This document shows, piece after piece, positions 17,317 through 25,456 of a stretch of DNA of 64,000 nt. The stretch is taken from the NCBI GenBank assembly GCA_016290875.1, contig JAEEVL010000010.1, positions 1 through 64,000 on the forward strand, given 5' to 3'. The notes beneath the pieces were generated by a model. The model had not been told where the DNA came from and did no database searches. It was given only the letters and a program-made list of their open reading frames with translations. The DNA comes from Ruminococcus sp. Lineage in GTDB: Bacteria; Bacillota; Clostridia; Oscillospirales; Ruminococcaceae. Each line of letters opens with the position of its first letter. Position 1 is the stretch's first letter. Both the position numbers and the translations under genes were made by a program.

Positions 17317-17589
17317 ATGTTTGTAAGAGAAGTAATGGTCAAGAATCAGGTTGGTCTCCACGCAAGACCCGCAACATTTTTCATCCAGAAGGCTAACGAA
17401 TTCAAGTCATCTATCTGGATCGAAAAGGAAGAACGCAGAGTAAACGCTAAGAGCCTTCTCGGTATTCTTTCACTCGGCATCGTAGGCGGTACAAATGTTA
17501 AGGTTATCGCTGACGGAGCTGACGAAAAGGCAGCAGTAGACGCTCTTATCGAGCTCGTTGATAGTGGCTTCAGCGAAGAGAACAGATAA
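17317..17589 (+). CDS. ptsH: HPr-family phosphocarrier protein
   Basis: A 90-residue HPr. The phosphorylatable His15 lies in VGLHARPAT, and the regulatory Ser46 lies in NAKSLLGILSLG, the site used by HPr kinase in Firmicutes. Both residues are present, so it can in principle serve sugar phosphotransfer and carbon catabolite control. No enzyme I or permease gene is nearby. It has its own promoter and terminator, hence a single-gene unit. The start has AGGAGAG upstream. Confidence 0.92.
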   Translation: MFVREVMVKNQVGLHARPATFFIQKANEFKSSIWIEKEERRVNAKSLLGILSLGIVGGTNVKVIADGADEKAAVDALIELVDSGFSEENR

Positions 17590-17605
17590 TCACTTTTAAT
17601 GTATT

Positions 17606-17638
17606 GGGGCGTTACAATGTAACGCCCATTTGTTTTTT
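17606..17638. terminator. Terminator between HPr and spoIVB
   Basis: GGGCGTTAC, AAT, GTAACGCCC, then ATTTGTTTTTT on the plus strand. It lies between convergent genes. Confidence 0.85.
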
Positions 17639-18830
17639 AGGTGAGCTTTTTCATCATATTCTCTGCAAATATCGCATAGCCCCGCGTCGGATCAGCAACA
17701 AATACGTGTGTTACAGCTCCTATGAGCTTACCGTTCTGAATAAGCGGACTTCCGCTCATTCCCTGAACTATACCGCCAGTCGCCTCAATAAGCCGGCTGT
17801 CAGTTATCTTTATAACCATATTCCTGGTCTCATCGCCGCTTTTATAGTCTATGCTCTCTATCTGTGCGGAATACCTCTCGGGCACTCCGCTCACAGAGGA
17901 TATTATATCAGCGCTGCCGGTCGTTATCTCGTTTGAATACGCCATAGGCATTTCCTCGCCGTCAAGCTCGCCGAAAGCTTCGGGACTCAGCTTTCCATAT
18001 ACTCCGGCACTGTTGTTCTGATTAAGCATACCGTAAGTTCCTCCGCGTCTGAAACTGCCGAGGAGCTCACCAGGAATACCGCGTTCGCCTTTTTTAGCAC
18101 CGGTTATCTCGACCGGAACGGCTTCACCGCTGCTCACAGGCACTATCTCGCCCGTGTCGCAGTCGCATATAGGATGCCCGAGACCGGCAAAATCTCCGGT
18201 AGCCTTGTTCACAAAGGTCACAGTACCGATACCGGCTATACTGTCGCGCACCCACATACCGCCGCGCCAGCAGCCGTTTTTCTCGGAATATACAGGCTCA
18301 AGTACGGCAGTGAACTCGCCACCGTCACGGCTGACTGTAAGTTCTACATCCCTGCCGCCGCTTTCAGCTATTATTGACTGAAGCCGGCTGTTGGAGCTAA
18401 TCTCCTCGCCGTTGGCAAGACATACAACATCGCCTTTACGGATACCGGCTTCCGCCGCAGGACATATAGAATTGCCGTTGTCATCCTCAACATCGCCGAG
18501 CTCTGTCACCATAACGCCTTTCATAAGGAGCTTTATACCAAACGGCATACCGCTCGCTATGAGCTTAGGCGCTTCGCTTCGTTCGACCTGAACGCTCTTT
18601 ACCGGCAGTGCACCGAAAAGCGATACGACTACTCTGTCATTGCCGCCGGAAGGCTGTCCCGAACAGCTAAGCTCAGGATACTGTGCTATTTTCAGCGGTT
18701 CACCTGACGCAGCCGTCATATGCCCGGGAAGCAAACGGGAATAATGCCCTGCAATTCCGAAAGCTCCTACAAGAAGAGCAGAAAGCAGCACCGCAGCAGT
18801 TTTTGATAATTTTTGCCTAAGCTGCATCAT
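17637..18830 (-). CDS. spoIVB: SpoIVB serine peptidase (sporulation)
   Basis: A 397-residue protein with an N-terminal membrane anchor (about 12-29), a PDZ domain (about 95-175, MVTELGDV.. AEAGIRKGDVV) and an S55-family serine peptidase domain. The catalytic His is in GLGHPI (His219) and the catalytic Ser in VQGMSGSP (359-361). In Bacillus, SpoIVB is secreted from the forespore and triggers SpoIVFA cleavage to activate sigma-K. ATG 18830 is chosen because AAAGGACG lies just upstream; TTG 18833 is also in frame. It is found here without recN or spo0A beside it. Confidence 0.92.
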   Translation of the reverse strand: MMQLRQKLSKTAAVLLSALLVGAFGIAGHYSRLLPGHMTAASGEPLKIAQYPELSCSGQPSGGNDRVVVSLFGALPVKSVQVERSEAPKLIASGMPFGIKLLMKGVMVTELGDVEDDNGNSICPAAEAGIRKGDVVCLANGEEISSNSRLQSIIAESGGRDVELTVSRDGGEFTAVLEPVYSEKNGCWRGGMWVRDSIAGIGTVTFVNKATGDFAGLGHPICDCDTGEIVPVSSGEAVPVEITGAKKGERGIPGELLGSFRRGGTYGMLNQNNSAGVYGKLSPEAFGELDGEEMPMAYSNEITTGSADIISSVSGVPERYSAQIESIDYKSGDETRNMVIKITDSRLIEATGGIVQGMSGSPLIQNGKLIGAVTHVFVADPTRGYAIFAENMMKKLT

Positions 18831-18975
18831 CAACGTCCTTTCATAATGTTATCGCTGCACACGCAGCAAATATATTATCTGTCCGCGGCTGTTACATATT
18901 ACAGAGAAAAAGTCACGGATATATTTCACAGCCTGCCAAGCAGGAAATCTATGTAATTTCAGGAGAATTTTTCCA

Positions 18976-19512
18976 ATGAAGACACGTCAGCGTCTCCCAA
19001 GAAAAAAACACCCTTATATTAATACAGCCAAAGCCGTCATGCTTGTCCTCACAGCAGTTTATCCGCTGTTTATGACGTGTATGACCGGCGCAGGCATATA
19101 CTATAACCGCAGCAGCTACGGCGCCGTATTCGCTAATTACGGCATACTGCTGATGCTCTCGGGAGTCCTTATGACTGCCGGAGCCATCCTCTGCATTTTC
19201 AGAAAAAGCCTCACAAATCTTGCGTCGCTTTTCTTCACATCCACCGGACTCATCATGTGCCTTGCTATCCTGAGCAAGCTGGTAAAACGTGCCAAAGCTA
19301 ACGGCTGGCACGGCTCGGGCGTATATGAGAACGTCTCCGCGAGCAGTCTCTTCCAGACAAGGCTCCTGCCGTGCATGATACCGGCAGGCCTTGCGGCAGT
19401 TATCGCGCTCTGCCAGTATTTCTCATACGACCTCGGCGAAGAACGCCGCGAGAAAAAACGCCGTAAGGAAGCCGCAGAAAATGCACCAGCAGCTTCTATA
19501 ATCGATGACTGA
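18976..19512 (+). CDS. Membrane protein of unknown function
   Basis: A 178-residue protein with about four hydrophobic segments (roughly 20-42, 54-74, 82-103 and 132-150) between a basic N-terminus and a Lys/Arg/Glu-rich C-terminal tail. CAGGAGAA precedes ATG 18976. The gene is divergent from spoIVB and followed 62 nt later by the exonuclease gene. No family recognised. Confidence 0.7.
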   Translation: MKTRQRLPRKKHPYINTAKAVMLVLTAVYPLFMTCMTGAGIYYNRSSYGAVFANYGILLMLSGVLMTAGAILCIFRKSLTNLASLFFTSTGLIMCLAILSKLVKRAKANGWHGSGVYENVSASSLFQTRLLPCMIPAGLAAVIALCQYFSYDLGEERREKKRRKEAAENAPAASIIDD

Positions 19513-19574
19513 CATTATTATTATGCCCGTCATTTCGTCTTTGATACACCCAGAAAGAAGGAATTTTTACGACT

Positions 19575-20534
19575 TTGAACAAAGAATACCTGTGCTTCGC
19601 AGATTTTGAATTTACCTGCGGAGGTTTTATAGATAATACAAGAAGCGAACTCCTCTCAGTCGGACTTGTGATATGTTCCCCGGATTATGAGATCGCAGAA
19701 AAATTTTACAGCACGATACGTCCGTGTAAATTCCCGAGAATGACACGCCAGTGCCGTGAACTGACCGGCCTGACACAGCCTGAGATTAACGCTTCACCGG
19801 ACAGCAACGAGGTCATGGGTGAGGTGGTTGAACTGCTGAAAAAGTACAAAGTCAGCTCACTGTACGTGTGGGGGAATTTTGACCGTCCCGGTCTCGAAGG
19901 CGATATGAATCAGCACCGCCGCACTAAAAACAACTACTCCTCGATAAAGAAGATATACAACTGTGTTGCTGACATACAGGACGCTACCATCAAGCAGATG
20001 GGACTCCCACAGGCAGTGAGCATAAGCGAGCTTGCCGCAGTATTCGGTTATGAGCCGCAGTCAGGCAGTTTTCATAACGCCCTAAGCGACGCAGAGGCAC
20101 TCTACACAATACACAGGGAAGCGTTCACATCTGACCTCTCCAAAAATGAAAAATTCCTGCAATTAAAGCAGGATCGTCTCGATAAAATAGCCGCCGCAAA
20201 GGCTGCTGCCGAAGAAAAGCGCCGTGAAGAAGCCTTTTCCATACCTCTCACAGAGATCGAACAGGCATATTACAGCGAACTAAGCGCAAAAGGCTATGAG
20301 GATAGGATTCGCCAGTTCATCGCTATTAGGGCAAAATTCGTCCGCGCTATGAACAAAGCTCCGGACTGCGAGGACTTCGTCCTTGCCGAATTCAGTCAGC
20401 CGAAGCGCATAAAGGTCTTCAGAGCTGAAAAATTCGGCGGTGCAGCCAAGTACGCTTCATCAAGACATTCAGCCTTCAAGCGCAGCGAATTTGCAAATGT
20501 TATTCTTCAGGAATGTAAAAAAGGCCGTCCTTAA
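19575..20534 (+). CDS. DEDDh 3'-5' exonuclease
   Basis: A 319-residue protein whose first 190 residues form an RNase T/ERI-1/KapD-like exonuclease. Exo I is DFEFT (Asp, Glu near 10-12), Exo II is WGNFDRPGL, and Exo III is FHNALSDAEAL with the catalytic His and Asp. The C-terminal ~130 residues are charged and helical, without a recognised domain. The start is TTG 19575, with AAGAAGGAA about 11 nt upstream. The substrate (RNA or DNA) is not evident. The gene ends inside the terminator hairpin. Confidence 0.85.
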   Translation: MNKEYLCFADFEFTCGGFIDNTRSELLSVGLVICSPDYEIAEKFYSTIRPCKFPRMTRQCRELTGLTQPEINASPDSNEVMGEVVELLKKYKVSSLYVWGNFDRPGLEGDMNQHRRTKNNYSSIKKIYNCVADIQDATIKQMGLPQAVSISELAAVFGYEPQSGSFHNALSDAEALYTIHREAFTSDLSKNEKFLQLKQDRLDKIAAAKAAAEEKRREEAFSIPLTEIEQAYYSELSAKGYEDRIRQFIAIRAKFVRAMNKAPDCEDFVLAEFSQPKRIKVFRAEKFGGAAKYASSRHSAFKRSEFANVILQECKKGRP

Positions 20535-20546
20535 AAAGGACGGCTA
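20520..20546. terminator. Terminator hairpin after the exonuclease gene
   Basis: GCCGTCCTT, AAA, AAGGACGGC. The better T run (CCTTTTTTAC) is on the minus strand, which fits a minus-strand transcript ending here as well as the plus-strand gene. Confidence 0.8.
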
Positions 20547-20548
20547 AT

Positions 20549-20945
20549 TCTATCTCACATGAAAAGTGTAATGACCTTCATTGGCACCCTCTCAAAAAGC
20601 CAATGAAGGTCGTCACCATTACGAAAACGCACCCTCTATACGTTTCCGTTTTGTTTCGGCAGCGCAATTCCGCCGCGCCTGATAGTTCTCATTTGCAATA
20701 GTATGACCGGTTCTGGATATTATGAAATAACGAAAGCTGCTTTAGGCGATCAAACATATTATAGGCATTAATGTTCAATAACAGCTGTTCAGCACAGTAG
20801 AATGATAAGGCCGGTGGTAGGATCAATCCGGCGGAGTTAATACCGGATAAGCAGTGATGAGCTATCTGCCGATTTTACAGGACACAATAAATGTATCTGA
20901 ATGTAATTATGCCTGTGGGAATGATAGTATCACTCCCAACAATTG
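20549..20945 (-). other. Candidate structured RNA or degraded element in an 840-bp intergenic region
   Basis: No intact gene is seen. A 13-bp perfect inverted repeat (20573-20585 with 20599-20611) has a GCACCCTCT loop, and the same nonamer recurs at 20629-20637 beside a second, weaker dyad (CGAAAACG / CGTTTTG). A minus-strand promoter-like pair lies at 20947-20975, and a hairpin with a minus-strand T run at 20520-20546 would end the ~430-nt transcript. The minus strand also has an approximately 100-codon frame with an in-frame TGA and no ATG, so a decayed small gene is possible. RNase P, tmRNA and 6S signatures were not found. 20976-21340 is very AT-rich with nothing recognisable. Confidence 0.4.
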
Positions 20946-20946
20946 T

Positions 20947-20975
20947 ATTATAAAGGATTGTACAAAATAATGCAA
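20947..20975 (-). promoter_or_regulatory. Possible minus-strand promoter
   Basis: TTGCAT, 17 bp, TATAAT on the minus strand, reading toward the inverted repeats at 20573-20637. The -10 is perfect and the -35 is weak. Confidence 0.45.
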
Positions 20976-21345
20976 TTGATAATATTGCTCAATTTTAGCA
21001 CTATATTGCTTTGGCTAATTTAATATTTTATATTAATATTTTATGAACAACAATTTTGTTTTGATATTTGATTTTGGTAAGTATCAACAGTTACTCATTT
21101 GACACCTCAAAAAGCAACATATAATTATTCGCCTATTTTATGGGATTTCTTTAATCCGAATTTTTATACTTGTCATCTGATACTGTAATTATTTCTTTAA
21201 AATAAATATCTTACAATTACGAAATATATTTTTTCATAATAAATGTAACTCTTTCTTAACAAAACTTTATATCTAAATTATGAACAAATTGTTAACGACA
21301 TTCGCAGTATCACTTTTGTGCTGCGTTGTATACTGCAATAAAAAA

Positions 21346-21369
21346 GCAGGAGTCTGTTAAGACTCCTGT
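21346..21369 (-). terminator. Terminator of the gene at 21373-22083
   Basis: CAGGAGTC and GACTCCTG around a TGTTAA loop, followed on the minus strand by CTTTTTTATT. Confidence 0.85.
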
Positions 21370-21372
21370 GAA

Positions 21373-22083
21373 TTACAATATTCCTTCTGCGGCTTCTTCA
21401 ATTCGCTTCTCGTAATACGACTTGCTCCACGCAAATTCATACTCGCTGAACAGCTTCAGGCAGTTGTGAGTGTTCGTTACGGCATCATTAAGACCGTCCC
21501 TGTCACCCGAACGCGCAAATATATACACGCCTGTTATCAGCATCTCAAGCAGCTGAGTATCATTCCTGCCGCTCGGCTTATAGCCGAATCTTAGCAGTTT
21601 AAAAGCGTCATAGTAATGTTTTGCGGCGCAGTCTGCAAGTGCAAGCGCCATATACATATCCGCCTGTCTCTGCAACGACTGTTTCAAGCCGTATAACTGC
21701 ATAAAATTGATATTCTCAGTACGAAAATCCTCAGCGTCGCGCCAGTTGCCGAGCTTGCTCGTGGTCTTGAGCATCTCGATACAATAACTGAAACGCTCTT
21801 CACCGCTGAGCTTCTTTTCCGAAAGCATATCAAGATAAAATCCTGCACTCTTGCTGTCGTGTATCCTGTCATACAGTGACGCGATCTGTATAATATCCTC
21901 AGTCATTGGCTTTTTAACATCGTTTATAAAAGCTTCAGCGTACTGTTCACAGAGATCTCTTGAATAGCCGTTTACAGAATAATTTGCATAGATCTCTTCG
22001 TATTTCTTCATTTCCGCGCTGAAATGCGGAAGCAGCGTTTTTGCAAAGCTGCTGATCTTCTTACGTTCTGTCGGCGATAGCAA
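21373..22083 (-). CDS. Helical protein of unknown function, TPR-like
   Basis: A 236-residue, almost fully helical, soluble protein. Paired-helix patterns (IASLYDRIHDSKSAGFY, YMALALADCAAKHYYDAF) suggest a small TPR-like solenoid. It starts with TTG at 22083, preceded by GGGAGGGG about 9 nt upstream. It stands alone with its own terminator and is divergent from the two-component system. No function can be assigned. Confidence 0.7.
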   Translation of the reverse strand: MLSPTERKKISSFAKTLLPHFSAEMKKYEEIYANYSVNGYSRDLCEQYAEAFINDVKKPMTEDIIQIASLYDRIHDSKSAGFYLDMLSEKKLSGEERFSYCIEMLKTTSKLGNWRDAEDFRTENINFMQLYGLKQSLQRQADMYMALALADCAAKHYYDAFKLLRFGYKPSGRNDTQLLEMLITGVYIFARSGDRDGLNDAVTNTHNCLKLFSEYEFAWSKSYYEKRIEEAAEGIL

Positions 22084-22367
22084 AGCGGATCCCCTCCCAC
22101 GCGAAACAAATTCGCATTATTTCTTCCTTACAAAAGCCCTATTGGCTCAATATTTATTCTAACATAAATATCTCGGTTAGTCAATATTTGTTAAGAACCT
22201 TTTATAAAGACTGTTGGATTGCACAAAAATGATCTTTATTTTTTTCTTAATCAACATATTAAATTTACTCAACTTACAATTTTTCTATGTAACTTTTGTA
22301 TATATCGACAAAACCTTGCAAAATCCGCGATTTTTTCAGAAATTTTTAAGCCTATTTCAATATTTTA

Positions 22368-22376
22368 TGGTATAAT
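22368..22376 (+). promoter_or_regulatory. Extended -10 promoter of the two-component operon
   Basis: TGGTATAAT (TGn-TATAAT) about 43 nt before the response-regulator start; no good -35 is seen. The rest of the 335-bp gap (22084-22367) is AT-rich, with a short unconvincing frame only. Confidence 0.55.
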
Positions 22377-22418
22377 AATAGTAGAATCGGAAAGTGTACC
22401 TTGGAAAGGAGAGCAAAT

Positions 22419-23087
22419 ATGAGAATACTCATAGTTGAAGACGAAGTCCAGCTTGCGGACGCGCTTACAGAAATATTAAAGCGCAACAAATACACCGTTG
22501 ATACCGCTTATAACGGAATAGACGGTCTCGATAACGCGCTGACAGCCGTTTACGACTGTATAATACTCGATATAATGCTCCCAGGTATGAGCGGTCTCGA
22601 TATACTCAGCCGTCTCCGCAGTGAGAAGATCGGCACACCGGTGCTGCTTCTGACCGCCAGAAGTGAGATCGACGACAAGATTAACGGTCTCGACCGCGGC
22701 GCTGACGATTACCTGACCAAGCCTTTCGTGACAGGTGAGCTCCTCGCAAGGCTCCGCGCTCTCACAAGGCGAAGAGGCGAACTTGTGGACGACAACCGCC
22801 TTGACTATAACGGTCTCGAACTCAACAAAAACACAAGCTCCGTTGTCTTCAAGGGCAATGACGTAAAACTCAGCCTGAAAGAGTATCAGATAATGGAACT
22901 CCTCATCTCGAACCCCAGGCAGATACTGCCGAAAGAGCGTATCATAGAGAAAATATGGGGCTATGAGAGCGATGTTGAATACAACAATATTGAAGTTTAT
23001 ATATCATTCCTGCGAAAAAAGCTGTCCGTAATATCCGCACCGGTCCAGATAAAGACTGCACGCGGAATCGGCTATTCTCTTGAATAG
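22419..23087 (+). CDS. OmpR/PhoB-family response regulator
   Basis: A 222-residue regulator. The receiver domain has the acidic pair (VEDE), phospho-acceptor Asp51 in ILDIMLPG, Thr in LLLTA and Lys in YLTKPF. The C-terminal winged helix ends with the typical YISFLRKKL..TARGIGYSLE. It is encoded directly before its sensor kinase (11-nt gap). ATG 22419 has AAAGGAGAG 5 nt upstream. Target genes are unknown. Confidence 0.93.
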   Translation: MRILIVEDEVQLADALTEILKRNKYTVDTAYNGIDGLDNALTAVYDCIILDIMLPGMSGLDILSRLRSEKIGTPVLLLTARSEIDDKINGLDRGADDYLTKPFVTGELLARLRALTRRRGELVDDNRLDYNGLELNKNTSSVVFKGNDVKLSLKEYQIMELLISNPRQILPKERIIEKIWGYESDVEYNNIEVYISFLRKKLSVISAPVQIKTARGIGYSLE

Positions 23088-23098
23088 GAGGGGACTGT

Positions 23099-25213
23099 AT
23101 GGTAAAAAAAGCTCAGCTGAAGGTCTTTGCGATCATCACCTGTATCCTGCTTGCAATATTTATCGCCGTACTCGGCTCGGTAAACCTGATAATGCAGGCA
23201 GTCATGCAGCGGCAGTCCAAAGACGTTCTGAAAAAAATAGCCGCCGGAGTCGAATATAACGACTCGACGCACCAGTTTATGATCTCGCGCCCGGAGAACT
23301 TCGGTCAGAGACCTGCCCGCGAAGAACCTCCCCCGTCAGAGCCGACAAGCCAGCCTGCTGCACAGACTACGCTCCCGCCAAGCTCTGAGGTTGCAACAGG
23401 GGCTTCCGAAGAGGAGACAACTGATACCACCGAGATCTCAACAGAAGCAGCTGTAACAGCTGCCGCGATACCCGATGCCCAGCGTCAGGAAACTCAGGCA
23501 GAACTTCCACCTACCGAAGAATCACAGCAGAACGAAGCTCCTGCCGAACCTACGGCCTCCGCTGCTGCTACTTCACCTGTTGTAACACAACCACTGACCG
23601 TGACCGCTCCTCATACAGCACCGCCTACACAGCCACAGCAAACAACACCATCGACTCCACAGCCAGCTACAAAGGGACATCAGGAACCTACAAAAGCTCG
23701 CCAGGAGCCTACTGAACCGGCAACACAGCCTAACCAATACCAGAATCAGTATCAGTACCCACAGGGACCTTATCCATATGATCCTAACTGGAACAACGGA
23801 AACGGCTGGTGCAATCCGTACTGGGGAGATCCCAACCAGCAACAGCAACAATGGGAATACTGGAACAAATACTGGGAAGAATACTGGAAACAGTTCAACA
23901 ACAACGGCGGCAAATACTACGCTCCTTACTCCGAAGGTACAGAGCCCGTCTCCACAGAATGTGAGACCACAACCGCAGAAGTAACTACCACAGTTCCCGA
24001 CTGTGCACAGTATTATAACCCATACTACTCTCCGTACTGGTGTGCACCGTATCCGACTGCTAACGAAATATCAGACAACACTCCATCACAGCTCGGACTA
24101 TATAAGCAGTCCGAAAACGAGGGACTTGCTTATATAAGCGACATAAACAACGAGGGACGTGAACGCCGCGAGCCTATGGACGAAAGTCACCAGACTCTCG
24201 ATCAGATACCGAAATCTCTCGGTTCGATAGATTTCTTCATCGTTATGGCTGATAAGGACGGAAATTTCCTCGCTTCCATAAACAACGACGATCTCAACAG
24301 CACCCAGGCTCAGGACTACATCTCCGCTATACTGAAGGAAAACCTCAACAGCGGTATGATAGAGAACAAATACCAGTTCTACAAGACCGAAAAAAACAAC
24401 GGTACCATTATGGTATTTACCGATAAGGGCGCCGAAATGAATATGCTCAACAAGCTCATACGCACCACTATCCTCATCGGTACTATAAGCCTTATCGTAC
24501 TTGCAGCAGCTTCATTCTTCCTCAGCAGAAAGGTAATGCAGCCGCTGAAAACAGCTTTTGAGAAGCAGAAACAGTTCATCTCAGACGCAAGTCACGAGCT
24601 CAAGACTCCGCTAACAGTAATATCCGCGAACGCGGACGTTCTCACAGGTGAGATCGGTGAAAACCGCTGGCTTACCTACATCAAGTCACAGACCGATCGC
24701 ATGAACGTCCTCGTAAACGACCTGCTGAACCTCACACGTCTCGAAAACAACAGCTCCAATTTTGTACGCACGGACTTTGACCTCAGCAAGGCTATAATCA
24801 ATACAGCTCTGCCGTTTGAGTGCCAGGCTTTCGAGAGCAATAAGAAGTTTGACGTTGACGTCGAGAGCGGTCTCTCGATAAACGGCAGTGAATTACACAT
24901 CAAGCAGATGGCTGCAATATTCATCGACAACGCTCTGAAATACTCCGGCGACGGCGGTATAGTTAAAGTATCGCTCAAAAAAGTCGGAGACAAGAAAGTA
25001 TTCTCCGTATACAACACCGGACAGGGAATCAAGGAAGAAGAAAAGGACAAGATATTCGAGCGTTTCTACCGCAGCGATCAGTCAAGAAACCGCGCAACAG
25101 GCGGCTACGGTCTCGGACTTGCTATTGCAAAGTCTATTATAGACAAACACAAATTCAAAATACACATCGAGAATGAAGAAGGCAAGAGTGTAAGATTCGT
25201 TGTTACGATGTAA
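23099..25213 (+). CDS. Sensor histidine kinase with a large aromatic/low-complexity extracellular region
   Basis: A 704-residue kinase. Membrane segments lie near residues 8-31 and 454-477. The intervening ~420 residues are mostly low complexity: a Pro/Thr/Glu/Gln-rich part (about 75-215), then a segment dense in Trp, Tyr, Asn and Gln (about 215-330, e.g. QWEYWNKYWEEYWKQF), then a folded-looking part before TM2. The cytoplasmic side has HisKA with His499 in SDASHELKTPL and a HATPase with the N box (FIDNALKYS), G1 (NTGQGI) and G2 (GYGLGLAIAK). AGGAGGGG precedes ATG 23099. The ligand is unknown; the aromatic region could bind polysaccharide or the cell wall (inference). Confidence 0.9.
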   Translation: MVKKAQLKVFAIITCILLAIFIAVLGSVNLIMQAVMQRQSKDVLKKIAAGVEYNDSTHQFMISRPENFGQRPAREEPPPSEPTSQPAAQTTLPPSSEVATGASEEETTDTTEISTEAAVTAAAIPDAQRQETQAELPPTEESQQNEAPAEPTASAAATSPVVTQPLTVTAPHTAPPTQPQQTTPSTPQPATKGHQEPTKARQEPTEPATQPNQYQNQYQYPQGPYPYDPNWNNGNGWCNPYWGDPNQQQQQWEYWNKYWEEYWKQFNNNGGKYYAPYSEGTEPVSTECETTTAEVTTTVPDCAQYYNPYYSPYWCAPYPTANEISDNTPSQLGLYKQSENEGLAYISDINNEGRERREPMDESHQTLDQIPKSLGSIDFFIVMADKDGNFLASINNDDLNSTQAQDYISAILKENLNSGMIENKYQFYKTEKNNGTIMVFTDKGAEMNMLNKLIRTTILIGTISLIVLAAASFFLSRKVMQPLKTAFEKQKQFISDASHELKTPLTVISANADVLTGEIGENRWLTYIKSQTDRMNVLVNDLLNLTRLENNSSNFVRTDFDLSKAIINTALPFECQAFESNKKFDVDVESGLSINGSELHIKQMAAIFIDNALKYSGDGGIVKVSLKKVGDKKVFSVYNTGQGIKEEEKDKIFERFYRSDQSRNRATGGYGLGLAIAKSIIDKHKFKIHIENEEGKSVRFVVTM

Positions 25214-25215
25214 TC

Positions 25216-25245
25216 AAAAGGACGGCTGCAAAGCCGTCCTTTTCA
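25216..25245 (+). terminator. Terminator of the two-component operon
   Basis: AAAAGGACGGC, TGCAAA, GCCGTCCTTTT, directly after the kinase stop codon. Confidence 0.9.
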
Positions 25246-25398
25246 TTGTCTCAAATACAAGCAACAATACTCAAAAATACATCACAAACCACCAACCGAG
25301 AGAGCGGAACTCGCCCCTACAAGATTTATAATAAGCCAATACAAGAATTCCTTATGAACGTTCGCCTTGTCCCTTTGAAATAGCCTTTTCAGCATGAA

Positions 25399-25428
25399 AA
25401 AGCTGCCGCACTATTGCACGGCAGCTTA
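25399..25428 (-). terminator. Terminator of the GH5 gene
   Basis: AGCTGCCG and CGGCAGCT stem; on the minus strand it is followed by TTTTTCATG. Confidence 0.85.
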
Positions 25429-25456
25429 TTATTTTACTTAGTTTTCAGTCGTTTGA

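Noticed and set aside
20549..20945. RNase P RNA, tmRNA or 6S RNA
   Set aside because: Conserved signatures of these RNAs, such as the tmRNA tRNA-like end, were looked for on both strands and not seen.
22219..22422. 67-codon frame before the response regulator
   Set aside because: AT-rich, no ribosome site, overlaps the regulator's own promoter and start.
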